The position numbers and the translations under genes are program-made. Below are positions 18,522-27,766 of a stretch of DNA of 64,000 nt, piece after piece. The notes beneath the pieces were generated by a model. That model had not been told where the DNA came from. It searched no databases and saw nothing but the letters and a program-made list of their open reading frames with translations. The stretch is from Erwinia typographi. GTDB lineage: Bacteria > Pseudomonadota > Gammaproteobacteria > Enterobacterales > Enterobacteriaceae. The first letter of the stretch is position 1; every line of letters begins with the position of its first letter. The DNA is taken from positions 62,001 to 126,000 of the forward strand of contig NZ_JRUQ01000045.1 in assembly GCF_000773975.1 (NCBI RefSeq), written 5' to 3'.

Positions 18522-20789
18522 TTAATCCTCTTGACTGGAATGCTGCGCCTTACGCGCTTTGACGCGAGCGATGGCCGCCGCCACTGCCGCTTTGCGAGGG
18601 TCATCAGAACAATCAGACGCCCCTGCGGAATGCGTTGCTGATGTGGCGACCGGCGCGGCTTCCGCTTGTGCGGCCACGGCCCCAGCGGCCTGCGCAGCCT
18701 TCTTCGCTTTCGCACGGGCTATCGCCGCTTCCACGGCCGCCTTGCGCGGATCGACAGGCGCTTCCGGCTCGGCCTGTGCTTCAGCTGCGTCCGCTTTCAC
18801 TGATTCGGCCTCAGCCGCCTGCGCCGCCTTCTTCGCTTTCGCACGGGCTATCGCCGCTTCCACGGCCGCCTTGCGCGGATCGACAGGCGCTTCCGGCTCG
18901 GCCTGCGCTTCAGCCGCGTCCGCTTTCACTGATTCGGCCTCAGCCGCCTGCGCGGCCTTCTTCGCTTTCGCACGGGCTATCGCCGCTTCCACGGCCGCCT
19001 TGCGCGGATCGACAGGCGCTTCCGGCTCGGCCTGCGCTTCAGCCGCGTCCGTCTTCGCTGGTTCGGCCTCAGCGGCCGCGGCCTTCTTCGCTTTCGCGCG
19101 GGCTATCGCCGCTTCCACGGCTGCCTTGCGCGGATCGCTGGCCTGGCGGGTAGCTGGTTCAGTCTCAGACTGTTTTTCAGCCCCCTGGGCCAGCGCCTGA
19201 GCATGTCTTGCCGCGCGCTGTGCGATCTGGGCTGGCCCCTCCGCTTCGGCTTCGGCGGCCTGCTGCGCCTCCGCCAGCTTTTTCGCCTTCACGCGAGCCA
19301 GCGCCGCGTCGATTTCACTCTGCTCTCCGGCGGTGGCAGGGCGCTTAGCCTGCTGATGACGCGCTTCACGCGCCAGCTTCTCACGCTCCAGCCTTTCCTG
19401 GCGCGCTTCAAAGCGCGCCTTGGCCTGCGCCGTTCGCTCGGCTTCCAGGTCGATAGCGCGGATCTCAGCCTTCTCCTGGCGGTAATACTGTACCAGCGGA
19501 ATATTGCTTGGGCAGACGTACGCGCAGGCGCCGCACTCAATGCAGTCGGCAATATTATGCACGCGCGCCTTATCGTGATCGCCGCCGCGGCTGTACCAGT
19601 AAAGCTGCTGCGGCAGCAGGGCCGCCGGGCAGGCATCGGCGCAGGCGCTACAGCGAATGCAGGATTTCTCCTCTTCGTTGTCGCCCATTTCGCTGGCGGA
19701 CGGCGCCAGAATGCAGTTGGTGATTTTGACTACCGGCACGTCCAGAGTCGGCAGCGTGAAGCCCATCAGCGGGCCGCCCATCACCACCATCTGTCCGGAG
19801 GCCGGGGTAAAATCGGCGTGGTGCAGCAGATGGCTGATGGGGGTGCCAAGGCGTCCCCAGACGTTGCCCGGCTGACCCACCGACTCACCGGTTAGTGTAA
19901 CCACGCGTTCGGTCAGCGGCTCGCCGTCTGCGATCGCGCGCTTCACCGCGAAAGCCGTACCGACGTTCTGCATCAGCACGCCAATATCCGTCGAGCGCCC
20001 GCCGTGAGGCACCTCAAGACCGGTCAGAATTTTGGTGAGCTGCTTGGCGCCACCCGAAGGGTATTTGGTGGGGATCACGCGGATCTGCAGATCCTTCGCG
20101 GCGCCCAGCGCTTTTTTCAGCGCGGCAATCGCCTCAGGCTTGTTATCCTCAATGCCGATCAGCACGCGTTCCGATTGCAGCAGCCAGGCAAGGATTCGGC
20201 TGCCTTCAATCACCTCGTCAGCGCAGTCCTGCATCAGGCGATCGTCAGCGGTAATGTAGGGTTCGCATTCGGCCGCGTTGATAATCAGCGTGTTGACGCC
20301 GCGCAGGCCGCCTTTCAGCTTGGTGGCGGTAGGGAAGCCTGCGCCGCCCAGCCCGGCCACGCCCGCCTGATGAATCAGGTTGATCATCTCGCTGCGATCC
20401 TGCTGGCGATAGTCGGCAACGGGATGGCGTTCACACCAGCGGTCTTCGCCGTCGGGGGTGATAAAAATACACATCTCGGCCAGCGCGGAAGGGTGCGCCG
20501 TCATATGCGGACCAATCGCTTCCACCGTGCCGGAGGTGGGCGCATGCACTGGCAGCATCCGGCCGCGGCCGAAGGTGAGCGGCTGGCCGCGCAGCACTTT
20601 ATCGCCGGGGCTGACCAGCAGCTCGCCCTCATGGCCGATATGCTGCTTGATCGGAATAATAAACCGGGCGGGGAGCGGCAGCTGACGCAGCGGTGTGCCG
20701 CTGGACTGGGTTTTCATTTCGGGAGGGTGTATTCCCCCTTCGAAATCCCAGAGCGAGTCTTTTTTCAGGAATTTAAACAGGTTACGCAT
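18522..20789 (-). CDS. rsxC: Electron transport complex subunit RsxC with repeat-rich tail
   Basis: A 755-residue peripheral subunit. The N-terminal part (about 1-450) carries [16 protein letters not shown], the NADH/FMN-binding core [13 protein letters not shown] and [19 protein letters not shown], and two [4Fe-4S] motifs, [12 protein letters not shown] and [12 protein letters not shown]. After a coiled-coil stretch the C-terminal third is an Ala/Lys-rich tail with four near-identical repeats built on [17 protein letters not shown] and a fifth degenerate one. E. coli RsxC has the same kind of tail. Start 20789 was chosen by alignment ([11 protein letters not shown]) and overlaps rsxB by 8 bp. 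Confidence 0.95.
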   Translation of the reverse strand: MRNLFKFLKKDSLWDFEGGIHPPEMKTQSSGTPLRQLPLPARFIIPIKQHIGHEGELLVSPGDKVLRGQPLTFGRGRMLPVHAPTSGTVEAIGPHMTAHPSALAEMCIFITPDGEDRWCERHPVADYRQQDRSEMINLIHQAGVAGLGGAGFPTATKLKGGLRGVNTLIINAAECEPYITADDRLMQDCADEVIEGSRILAWLLQSERVLIGIEDNKPEAIAALKKALGAAKDLQIRVIPTKYPSGGAKQLTKILTGLEVPHGGRSTDIGVLMQNVGTAFAVKRAIADGEPLTERVVTLTGESVGQPGNVWGRLGTPISHLLHHADFTPASGQMVVMGGPLMGFTLPTLDVPVVKITNCILAPSASEMGDNEEEKSCIRCSACADACPAALLPQQLYWYSRGGDHDKARVHNIADCIECGACAYVCPSNIPLVQYYRQEKAEIRAIDLEAERTAQAKARFEARQERLEREKLAREARHQQAKRPATAGEQSEIDAALARVKAKKLAEAQQAAEAEAEGPAQIAQRAARHAQALAQGAEKQSETEPATRQASDPRKAAVEAAIARAKAKKAAAAEAEPAKTDAAEAQAEPEAPVDPRKAAVEAAIARAKAKKAAQAAEAESVKADAAEAQAEPEAPVDPRKAAVEAAIARAKAKKAAQAAEAESVKADAAEAQAEPEAPVDPRKAAVEAAIARAKAKKAAQAAGAVAAQAEAAPVATSATHSAGASDCSDDPRKAAVAAAIARVKARKAQHSSQED
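18700..19141 (-). repeat. 129-bp tandem repeats within rsxC
   Basis: Repeat units recur at 18700, 18829 and 18958 with exact 129-bp spacing, then at 19084 after 126 bp (one codon shorter). Each encodes 43 residues: a [15 protein letters not shown] block and an Ala/Glu-rich linker. The 18829 and 18958 units are almost identical, which indicates recent duplication or gene conversion. The number of copies is likely to vary between strains. Confidence 0.9.
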
Positions 20790-21357
20790 GACGTTCCACA
20801 GGAATGATCCTGACCGGGATAGTTTGCAAATCCCACTTCCAGTTAGCCGTGGTGGTGGCGACCGGGCGCATCTCAATGCAGTCAGTCGGGCAGGGGGCAA
20901 CGCACAGGTCGCAGCCGGTACAGACGTCGCTAAGTACGGTATGCATCGCACGGGTTGCGCCGACGATGGCGTCTACCGGGCAGGCTTGAATACATTTGGT
21001 ACAGCCGATGCAGTTCTCTTCGTCGATCCAGGCGACTTTGCGCTCCGGCTCCAGTACCGCTTCATCACCCAGCGGCTGGGGATCGACATTAAGCAGCGCG
21101 GCCAGCTTCAGCATGGTCTGCTCGCCGCCGGGGGCGCACTTGTTAATCATTTCACCGTTGTTGCCGACCGCATCCGCATAGGGACGGCAGCCCGGATAGC
21201 CGCACTGACCGCACTGGCTCTGCGGCAGGATCGCATCGATCTGCTCAACAATGGGATCTTCTTCTACTTCAAAACGCCGCGAGGCGTAGCCCAGCAGCCC
21301 GCCAAAAACCAGCCCCAGCACGCTCAATACCGCAATAGCAATCCACACCGCCGTCAT
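20782..21357 (-). CDS. rsxB: Electron transport complex subunit RsxB
   Basis: A 191-residue iron-sulfur protein with an N-terminal membrane anchor (about 5-25). A four-Cys cluster motif CGQCGYPGC...C lies at about 49-75, followed by two ferredoxin-type [4Fe-4S] motifs, [12 protein letters not shown] and [12 protein letters not shown]. It accepts electrons within the Rsx complex. The last residues (VERHA) overlap the rsxC start by 8 bp, and its ATG overlaps the rsxA stop by one base. Length equals that of E. coli RsxB within one residue. Confidence 0.96.
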   Translation of the reverse strand: MTAVWIAIAVLSVLGLVFGGLLGYASRRFEVEEDPIVEQIDAILPQSQCGQCGYPGCRPYADAVGNNGEMINKCAPGGEQTMLKLAALLNVDPQPLGDEAVLEPERKVAWIDEENCIGCTKCIQACPVDAIVGATRAMHTVLSDVCTGCDLCVAPCPTDCIEMRPVATTTANWKWDLQTIPVRIIPVERHA

Positions 21358-21938
21358 CAGAATTTCACCAGACCACTGAAGCCCATAAACGCCAGCGCCA
21401 TCAGACCGGCAGTCACCAGCGCAATAGAGGACCCCTTAAACGGAGCCGGGACTTCAGCCAGCACCAGACGCTCGCGGATCCCGGCGAACAGCACCATCAC
21501 CAGAGAAAAACCGAGCGAGCCGCTAAAGCCGAACAGCGCCGCCTGCAGGAAAGTGTGATTCAGGTTGACGCTCAGCAAAGGCACGCCGAGCACCGCACAG
21601 TTAGTGGTAATCAGCGGCAGGAAAATCCCCAGCAGGCGATAGAGATCGGGGCTGGTTTTACGCACGACCATTTCGGTGAACTGCACGACCACCGCGATCA
21701 CCAGGATATAAGCCATGGTGCGCAGATAAACCAGATCCAGCGGCAGCAAAATCAGGTGGTTCACCAGCCAGGCGCAAATTGAGGCAAGGGTGATAACAAA
21801 GGTGGTGGCGAGACCCATGCCGATCGCCGTTTCCAGTTTTTTGGAAACGCCCATAAAGGGACAAAGGCCGAGAAACTTCACCAGCACAAAATTGTTCACC
21901 AGCACTGTGCCAATAAAAAGAAGCAAGTAATCGGTCAT
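21357..21938 (-). CDS. rsxA: Electron transport complex subunit RsxA
   Basis: A 193-residue integral membrane protein with six expected helices and the motifs [20 protein letters not shown] and [19 protein letters not shown] that coordinate the intramembrane iron-sulfur site in Rnf/Nqr complexes. It is the first gene of the rsxABCDGE-nth operon. RsxA and RsxE are homologous and inversely inserted. Length equals that of E. coli RsxA. Confidence 0.97.
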   Translation of the reverse strand: MTDYLLLFIGTVLVNNFVLVKFLGLCPFMGVSKKLETAIGMGLATTFVITLASICAWLVNHLILLPLDLVYLRTMAYILVIAVVVQFTEMVVRKTSPDLYRLLGIFLPLITTNCAVLGVPLLSVNLNHTFLQAALFGFSGSLGFSLVMVLFAGIRERLVLAEVPAPFKGSSIALVTAGLMALAFMGFSGLVKF

Positions 21939-22348
21939 GTTTACGCCTGAGAAAATGAAAGCCGCCTATTATCGGACATTGGCGGCGCTATCACAACATG
22001 CGAACCGTAGGGATATTCCCACAGCGCACTGAGGATTAAAAAATTGCTGCTTTTTTGAGCATAGCCTTCCATTTTGTTCACTTCCACCCGCGCTGTTGAA
22101 CATATGAACAACACAATAACATTTAAACATCCTTTATCACCCCTTTTGGCCAATTTTTTGTGATCTCTTTCACCGTAACGTGGCTTTAAGGCGGATATCT
22201 TGTTTTGGTTATGTTTCATTTGTTAATCAAGTGATCATATGTGCAGTTTGCGGTGCGTACCACCGCTCCCACTATGGCAAGCCTTACCGCCTGAGCCGTT
22301 AGCAGGCCTGCAAAATGACAACCAGAATAAATAACAGCGGAGTCAATA
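21939..22348. promoter_or_regulatory. Divergent rsxA / MFS intergenic region
   Basis: This 410-bp region has no convincing gene. It contains a CRP-like site at 22159-22174 (TGTGA-TCTCTT-TCACC, 9 of 10 core matches). A 20-bp imperfect palindrome lies at 22094-22113 (TGTTGAACAT then ATGAACAACA). Both lie 175-255 bp upstream of the MFS gene and could also act on rsxA. Confidence 0.45.
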
Positions 22349-23605
22349 ATGTCCCTGACCCTGAATAACCAGAAGTCTGGATTAGAAAAATACTATACGG
22401 TTTACTTGATCGTGATCGCCTGCGTCGGCTGGTCGCTGGCCTCTTACGACGTCAATCTGCTGGTGCTGGCGCTGCCTGAAATGTCGAAAGAGTTCGCCAT
22501 TTCAGAGCAAATGCTCGGCGTGCTCGGCTTCTTTGTTTATGGTTCGCAGTTCTTTATCACTCTGCTGGTGGGCTACAGCATGGATAAAGTAGGGCGCAAA
22601 GCCCTGTGGATGATTTGCCTCTGCGGCACCGCGCTGTTCACCGGGGCCACCTATTTTGTCGATAACTTCTGGCAGCTGGTGCTGGTTCGGGCGCTGGCTT
22701 CCGGGCTGGCCTACTCCGAGCTGGCGGTTTCCATCACCCTGGTTAACGAACAGCTGCCGTCAAAAAATCGCGGACTGCTGTACTCCATCGTTCAGGGCGG
22801 CTGGCCGCTTGGCGTGTTTTTCGCCTCGGCGGTGTATATGGCGTTTGGCCACTTTGGCTGGCGGGTGGTTTTCCTGCTGGGCACCATTCCGATTGCGGTT
22901 GTGATTATCGGGCGCATTTTTATTAAGGAATCGGACCGCTTTGAAGAGCATAAGCAGGCGCGGGGAGAAGAGAAGGTCAATCCAGTGCGGCTGCTGTTTG
23001 CCACTCCGGCGCTGAGAAAGCGGCTGTTCACCATGTCGGTGTGCTGGGTCTCCTACGGCATCAGCTACGTCGCCAGCAATTTTTATATCACCTGGTGGCT
23101 GACGCAGCGTAAAGGGTTTACCGGCACGGAGGCCAGCGAGCTGATGCTTTATTGCGGCTTTATCGGCTTCTTCTTCTATATCATCGGCGGCTGGCTGGGC
23201 GAGCGGTTTGGCCGGAAAAGAGTGATCGCCATGGCCGCCATGTCGGTGGCGCCGTTGTGTCTGCTGCTGCTGGTTTCCGACAGTTACTGGCTGGTTGTGG
23301 CGCTCTATTTCCTGATCTTCCAGGTGACTAACGGCATCTGGGCCTCTGCTGGCTATGTCTATCAGAGCGAAAGCTTTCCCACCAACGTGCGCGGGACGGC
23401 GATTGGCTTCCTCTCTTCAATGATGGTGCTGGGTTTTGTGCTGGGCAGCCTGCTGTGGACGCTCGCTTCCTCGCTGCACAGCACCTCCGCAACCTGGATC
23501 ATCGTGGCCGTCGTAGGCTCGCTGGGAATGTGGTTCACCCTGTTCCTGAAGGACATCAGGCCGGGTCAGGATATTGACGCCGAATTCAGAAACCAGCTGG
23601 GATAA
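22349..23605 (+). CDS. MFS transporter, sugar acid/organic acid type
   Basis: A 418-residue major facilitator with 12 expected helices. MFS motifs are GYSMDKVGRKALWM (loop 2-3) and GGWLGERFGRKRVI (loop 8-9); the N-terminal VACVGWSLASYDVNLLVLALPEM resembles the proton-coupled sialic acid/aromatic acid transporter group. The substrate is unknown. The downstream lactonase-like gene starts 4 nt after the stop, so the transporter probably imports that enzyme's substrate or precursor. Confidence 0.82.
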   Translation: MSLTLNNQKSGLEKYYTVYLIVIACVGWSLASYDVNLLVLALPEMSKEFAISEQMLGVLGFFVYGSQFFITLLVGYSMDKVGRKALWMICLCGTALFTGATYFVDNFWQLVLVRALASGLAYSELAVSITLVNEQLPSKNRGLLYSIVQGGWPLGVFFASAVYMAFGHFGWRVVFLLGTIPIAVVIIGRIFIKESDRFEEHKQARGEEKVNPVRLLFATPALRKRLFTMSVCWVSYGISYVASNFYITWWLTQRKGFTGTEASELMLYCGFIGFFFYIIGGWLGERFGRKRVIAMAAMSVAPLCLLLLVSDSYWLVVALYFLIFQVTNGIWASAGYVYQSESFPTNVRGTAIGFLSSMMVLGFVLGSLLWTLASSLHSTSATWIIVAVVGSLGMWFTLFLKDIRPGQDIDAEFRNQLG

Positions 23606-23609
23606 AACC

Positions 23610-25511
23610 ATGCGCTCAACCGCAGAAAAACTTTTTGGCACCGACCAGCCTGTGGACAAGGGCAGCGCATTCGCCCTTGGCCGCTGGACCTTCACGCTGG
23701 TTAACGGCGATCTCAAGGCGCTGCGTTTTGACGGCGTGGAGGTGATTCGTTCGGCGGCGTTTGTGATCCGCGATGCGAACTGGGGAACCTGCGAAGCAGA
23801 AATAGTCAGCAGTGAAGCGATCGCCAGCCAGGATCTGATCCTGATTAAAATCAGCAAAGCCTGCCGGGTCGACGACGGCAATAATCTGACCATTGACAGC
23901 ACCTTCACCCTGACGGCGGAGGGCCGACTGACGCTCTCCGCCCGGTTTGTCGCTGAGACAGACTTTCAGACGGCGCGAACTGGGTTCACGGTACTTTATC
24001 CGCTGGATGGCGTGGTGGGATCGCCAGTGGAGGTCACCAGCGCCAGCGGAGAGCTGCGGCAGGGCAATTTTCCGACGCTGATCGAGCCCTGGCAGCCTTT
24101 TAAGGCGATCGCCTCGCTGAGCTACCGGCACCGCAGGGGCATTAGCGTCCGGACTGATTATCAGGGAGACATCTTTGAAATGGAGGACCAGCGCGCCTGG
24201 TCCGATGGCTCCTACAAGGTCTATTCGCGCCCGCTGGAGAAGCCCTGGCCTTATAACATCGCGGGTGGGGAGAGCGTTGAGCAGCAGCTGACGTTTACCG
24301 CCAGTGGCGAAGAGCCGCGCCCGCAACCTGCGCCAGCGGTGAAACCGGCGGGGACAGTCCCGCTGACTGGCTGCCTGGTCACCAGCGAAATCCTCAAGGA
24401 TCGGCAAAGTGCGGAGAAGCTGAGGGCGCTGGCGCCGGGTTATCTGCTCTATCGCTGCCATCCTTCTCAGCACGATTTAAAGGACCTCCCGGCGCTGGCC
24501 GGGCTTTTGCGCCAGCTGGCTTCGCTTGACGTGAAGCTGCCTCTGCATATCGAGTATGTGCTGCCTGTCGATCCTGAACAGGACTTCAGGCAGCCGATGC
24601 GGGCATTCTGGCAGCGGCTGCTGGAGTACGGTATTCACCCCTTGTCAGTGGCGCTCTCGCCTGAACCAGACTTAGGATCGACGCCGCCGGGCAGCCAGTG
24701 GCCCTGGTGTCCACCGCTGGACGAGATTTACCTGGCAGCGAGGGAAATTTTTACCGGCGTGGCGCTCGGGGGAGGAATGCTGAGTTATTTCACCGAGCTG
24801 AACCGCAAGAGGCCGCCGGTTGAACTGGTGGATTTTATCACCCATGCAACCTGCCCGATTGTGCACGATGCCGCCGATCTGGCGGTCGTGCAGACGCTGG
24901 AATCCCTGCCTTATATCACCCAAACCACGCGTTCGTTTATCGGTAAAGCTAAACCCTATCGCCTTGGTCCGGGGATGATCAGTATGCAAAGCAACCCTTA
25001 TGGCGACCATGTTTATCCCAATCCGGATAACGTCCGGTTGACCATGACCAGCGCCGATCCGCGCCAGCGCGGCATCTTTTTTGCCGGCTGGCTGGTGGGC
25101 TATCTGGCACAGTTGCAGGGTGCTGATATTGGTCACTGGTGCCCGGCGGCACTCTCGGGCAGTCTCGGCCTGAGCGCCGCAGGCGGGCAAGCCGCTGAGG
25201 CGGTCTGGCCTGCCTGGCATGTGGTGAACTTTTTAGCCAGCGTGGCGGGCTACCAGTATCAGGCCAGCTGGGGAGACGCGGGCGAGGTCCGCCTCCGGCT
25301 GTGGCAGGATGCCCACGAGTACTGGCTGCTGGCAAACCTGACCGACAGCGTGGTAGCCATCATCCCGCCGGAACAGCCTTGCCGCACGCTGTTTTCTCTG
25401 TCGGCAGAGCAAGATCAGAAGAGGGTGACCGCACCCGCTCAGCTTCAGGCCTGGCAGGTGCTGTGTCTTGCTACGCGGGCAGCCAGCGGACACGAACTCA
25501 GGGCTCGATAA
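23610..25511 (+). CDS. Large carbohydrate-active protein resembling D-apionate lactonase
   Basis: A 633-residue soluble protein without signal peptide. The N-terminal third (about 15-245) looks like a beta-sandwich (FTLVNGDLKALRFDGVEVIRSAAFVIRDANWGT). The middle (about 270-540) fits a TIM barrel with LHIEYVLP, HPLSVALSPEPD and GGGMLSYFTELNRKRP. A small beta domain follows. From memory, this layout resembles ApnL, the D-apionate lactonase of D-apiose catabolism; no other apn genes are nearby, so the assignment is tentative. ATG 23610 lies 4 nt after the MFS stop. It overlaps ydgK tail-to-tail by 14 bp. Confidence 0.5.
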   Translation: MRSTAEKLFGTDQPVDKGSAFALGRWTFTLVNGDLKALRFDGVEVIRSAAFVIRDANWGTCEAEIVSSEAIASQDLILIKISKACRVDDGNNLTIDSTFTLTAEGRLTLSARFVAETDFQTARTGFTVLYPLDGVVGSPVEVTSASGELRQGNFPTLIEPWQPFKAIASLSYRHRRGISVRTDYQGDIFEMEDQRAWSDGSYKVYSRPLEKPWPYNIAGGESVEQQLTFTASGEEPRPQPAPAVKPAGTVPLTGCLVTSEILKDRQSAEKLRALAPGYLLYRCHPSQHDLKDLPALAGLLRQLASLDVKLPLHIEYVLPVDPEQDFRQPMRAFWQRLLEYGIHPLSVALSPEPDLGSTPPGSQWPWCPPLDEIYLAAREIFTGVALGGGMLSYFTELNRKRPPVELVDFITHATCPIVHDAADLAVVQTLESLPYITQTTRSFIGKAKPYRLGPGMISMQSNPYGDHVYPNPDNVRLTMTSADPRQRGIFFAGWLVGYLAQLQGADIGHWCPAALSGSLGLSAAGGQAAEAVWPAWHVVNFLASVAGYQYQASWGDAGEVRLRLWQDAHEYWLLANLTDSVVAIIPPEQPCRTLFSLSAEQDQKRVTAPAQLQAWQVLCLATRAASGHELRAR

Positions 25512-25938
25512 AGGTGGTTTTTACCCGCTGAGAGCGCTTGAAATAGGGGACTAATACAGCCGCTGCCAGCAGGGCGATCAGCAGCGTTCTGATGGCGGCA
25601 GCATCGCTGACCGGCGAAAAGGCGAAAGTCTTAATCGCCAGCAGCACCGTCACCAACAGCCAGATAATATAGTGGCGAGGCAGCCGACGGGAGCGCTTAC
25701 AAAATATCCAGGTCACCCAAATGCTGTAGACCCAGACCAACAGGGAGGTGAGCAGAGAGATGCCCCACTGCATCGCAAAAGAGTGGGTGTTAGTGAACAG
25801 GGCGCTGCGTAATTCCGGCGTCATTAGCGCGCTTAAATACATTGCAACCACCACCGCACTGGTCAGCATGGTCATAATTAACCAGGCCAGCGGCACCAGC
25901 AGCAGTCCGGCAATGCGCGGTGTTGAATCAGTAGCCAC
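25498..25938 (-). CDS. ydgK: Inner membrane protein YdgK (DUF2569)
   Basis: A 146-residue protein with four predicted membrane helices (about 8-30, 55-80, 88-106, 116-132). It matches the DUF2569 family to which E. coli YdgK belongs. The start is GTG 25938 preceded by AAGGATC. In E. coli the gene lies between cnu and rsxA, and the same neighbourhood is kept here apart from the two inserted genes at 22.3-25.5 kb. Its function is unknown. Confidence 0.8.
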   Translation of the reverse strand: MATDSTPRIAGLLLVPLAWLIMTMLTSAVVVAMYLSALMTPELRSALFTNTHSFAMQWGISLLTSLLVWVYSIWVTWIFCKRSRRLPRHYIIWLLVTVLLAIKTFAFSPVSDAAAIRTLLIALLAAAVLVPYFKRSQRVKTTFIEP

Positions 25939-26044
25939 TCTTGATCCTTATACAACGGTTACAGGCCGTTTGTTGTCCAAACGAGTCTCGCCCGACAGGG
26001 ACCAAGGAGTATACGGAAGGCCAGGTGAATATTGAACGGAAAAT

Positions 26045-26260
26045 TTACACCACGTAGCGCCACACTGATTTAGGTACGCAGCCTAAATCAAACAGACGGC
26101 CACCGGAAGCCAGTTCAGCACGGCGATGATCGGCGGCGCGGTACATATTAACAATCTCTTTGGTATCGGTAAGAGAATAATTCAGATGATCGAACAGCTT
26201 TTCCAGCGTCTCCAGTGAGCTTACTTTACGAAATTTCAACAGATAATCTTGAACTGTCAT
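26045..26260 (-). CDS. cnu: Hha/YmoA-family nucleoid-associated protein Cnu (YdgT)
   Basis: A 71-residue protein reading [15 protein letters not shown], then [13 protein letters not shown], and ending [10 protein letters not shown], matching E. coli Cnu (YdgT) at the same length. Cnu binds H-NS through its acidic face and modulates H-NS silencing; it was also found bound to an oriC-region element. It lies upstream of ydgK in the same direction, separated by about 100 bp. An H-NS paralogue lies at 43.5 kb in the same window. Confidence 0.93.
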   Translation of the reverse strand: MTVQDYLLKFRKVSSLETLEKLFDHLNYSLTDTKEIVNMYRAADHRRAELASGGRLFDLGCVPKSVWRYVV

Positions 26261-26434
26261 GATGGCCGTCAGGGGTGAGAAGTAAGAGACTCAAGTATAA
26301 GGCTGGCGGGGAAACTGTCCAGAGGGAAAAAGGTGAAAACCCTGTATTTTCAGAATACTGAGTAAGAATTTTAAGTATTTTTAACGCCATTTATTTCCTT
26401 AATTCCCTCTGCTTAAACGCTGGCGCTGGCTAGA

Positions 26435-26450
26435 TGTGGCATATGTCACA
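26435..26450. promoter_or_regulatory. CRP-like site upstream of ytfQ
   Basis: TGTGG-CATATG-TCACA matches the CRP core at 9 of 10 positions. CRP control suits a sugar importer, though the site is 320 bp from ytfQ and about 175 bp from cnu. Confidence 0.55.
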
Positions 26451-26538
26451 AAACGACTAATTTCCTGCGCCGCTGAAAACTCGCCCTTGATGACAGAAGC
26501 TGACGTGCTGTTGTAATCGCTTCCATTGTTGCGCGTGT

Positions 26539-26548
26539 TAAGCGCTTA
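26539..26548. promoter_or_regulatory. Palindrome of LacI-family operator type
   Basis: TAAGCGCTTA is a perfect 10-bp palindrome centred on CG, the form bound by LacI/GalR regulators. It lies 217 bp upstream of ytfQ. No LacI-family gene adjoins it; MalI at 36.9 kb prefers a different sequence. Confidence 0.35.
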
Positions 26549-26755
26549 TGTTTATTACAGTTATTTAACATGACCGTCAGCATGTCCGTGCGTTTCATCC
26601 ATATCTGGTAATCGTAACGCCGATCTCGCTAATCGCGTAAGCTCTTTTAATTATTGTATTTTGTGAGCTTTGTCGAAAATGTTTTCCCCGGGATAGTCCA
26701 GGATTTAGTGGCGTTTGACCCTACATAACGAAATCCCTTCAGAGGAAAAATGATC

Positions 26756-27712
26756 ATGTGGAAGCGTTTACTTTTGACCACCCTCATCAGCGCTAGCTTA
26801 TCGGGCGCCGCGCTGGCTGAATCTATGACGGTGGGTTTCTCGCAGGTTGGCTCTGAATCAGGCTGGCGTGCGGCGGAAACCAGCGTGGCGAAAAGTGAGG
26901 CCCAGAAGCGGGGCATCACGCTAAAAATTGCTGATGGTCAGCAGAAACAGGAGAACCAGATCAAAGCCGTGCGCTCGTTTATCGCCCAGGGCGTCGATGC
27001 GATCTTTATCGCTCCGGTGGTGCAGACGGGCTGGGAACCGGTGCTGGAAGAAGCTAAAGATGCAAAAATCCCGGTGTTCCTGCTGGACCGCGCCATTCTG
27101 GTGAAGGACAAGTCGCTGTATATGGCGGTGGTCACGGCGGATAACGTTTACGAAGGCAAGCTGATCGGCGACTGGCTGGTGAAAGAGCAGGCCGGTAAAC
27201 CTTGTAACGTGGTTGAGCTACAGGGCACCGTCGGCGCCAGCGTAGCCATCGATCGTAAAAAAGGCTTTGCCGAAGCGATTGCCAGCGCGCCTGGCATTAA
27301 GATCATTCGCTCCCAGTCCGGCGATTTTACCCGCAGCAAGGGTAAAGAGGTGATGGAAAGCTTTATTAAGGCGGAAAATAACGGCAAAAATATCTGCATG
27401 GTTTATGCCCACAATGATGATATGGCTATCGGCGCTATCCAGGCCATTAAGGAAGCCGGTCTGAAACCAGGCAAAGATATTTTGACCGGCTCCATCGACG
27501 GCGTGCCGGATATTTATAAAGCGATGCTGGCTGGTGACGCTAATGCCAACGTCGAGCTGACGCCAAATATGGCTGGCCCGGCGTTCGATGCGCTGGCTAA
27601 ATTCAAGAAAGACGGCACCCTGCCGCCAAAAATCATCAAAACTGAATCGAAGCTGTATCTGCCTGCCGATGCGCAGTCTCAGTTAGACAAGAAAAAAGGT
27701 ATGGGTTACTAA
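26756..27712 (+). CDS. ytfQ: Galactofuranose-type ABC transporter binding protein YtfQ
   Basis: A 318-residue periplasmic sugar-binding protein, near-identical in its core to E. coli YtfQ (GFSQVGSESGWRAAETSVAKSEAQKRGITLKIADGQ). It delivers galactofuranose to the YtfRT-YjfF importer. A Sec signal covers about 1-21 (ALAE). Start 26756 (MWKRLL) matches E. coli; an in-frame ATG two codons earlier sits too close to AGAGGA at 26741. A strong intrinsic terminator follows, before ytfR. Confidence 0.94.
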   Translation: MWKRLLLTTLISASLSGAALAESMTVGFSQVGSESGWRAAETSVAKSEAQKRGITLKIADGQQKQENQIKAVRSFIAQGVDAIFIAPVVQTGWEPVLEEAKDAKIPVFLLDRAILVKDKSLYMAVVTADNVYEGKLIGDWLVKEQAGKPCNVVELQGTVGASVAIDRKKGFAEAIASAPGIKIIRSQSGDFTRSKGKEVMESFIKAENNGKNICMVYAHNDDMAIGAIQAIKEAGLKPGKDILTGSIDGVPDIYKAMLAGDANANVELTPNMAGPAFDALAKFKKDGTLPPKIIKTESKLYLPADAQSQLDKKKGMGY

Positions 27713-27719
27713 CCTCCGC

Positions 27720-27746
27720 GCCGCCTGGTTCTCAGGCGGCTTTTTT
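27720..27746 (+). terminator. Intra-operon terminator between ytfQ and ytfR
   Basis: GCCGCCTG-GTTCT-CAGGCGGC is a perfect 8-bp stem followed by TTTTTT, 7 nt after the ytfQ stop. Partial read-through would give much more binding protein than ATPase and permeases, as is common in ABC operons. Confidence 0.88.
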
Positions 27747-27766
27747 CATGGTTGAGGCGAAGCCGT

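Larger units (their letters stand above)
26261..26755. promoter_or_regulatory. Divergent cnu / ytfQ regulatory region
   Basis: About 490 bp without a recognisable gene. A strong CRP-like site lies at 26435-26450 and a LacI-family-type palindrome TAAGCGCTTA at 26539-26548. No copy of blr, which lies next to cnu in E. coli, was recognised. Promoter boxes could not be assigned with confidence. Confidence 0.5.

Noticed and set aside
18700-19141. Regular repeats considered as a CRISPR-like or mobile array
   Set aside because: The repeats have no unique spacers, keep reading frame, and encode the known rsxC tail.
20004-20807. Open frame of 267 codons opposite rsxC, plus others at 18559-19200
   Set aside because: They mirror the GC-rich rsxC sequence in the opposite strand; rsxC itself is collinear with its family.
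21941-22219. 92-codon - strand frame upstream of rsxA
   Set aside because: It lies in the rsxA promoter region, has no ribosome-binding site of note and no recognisable family.
26261-26755. A blr-like small gene expected next to cnu
   Set aside because: No hydrophobic frame resembling Blr was recognised in either direction.
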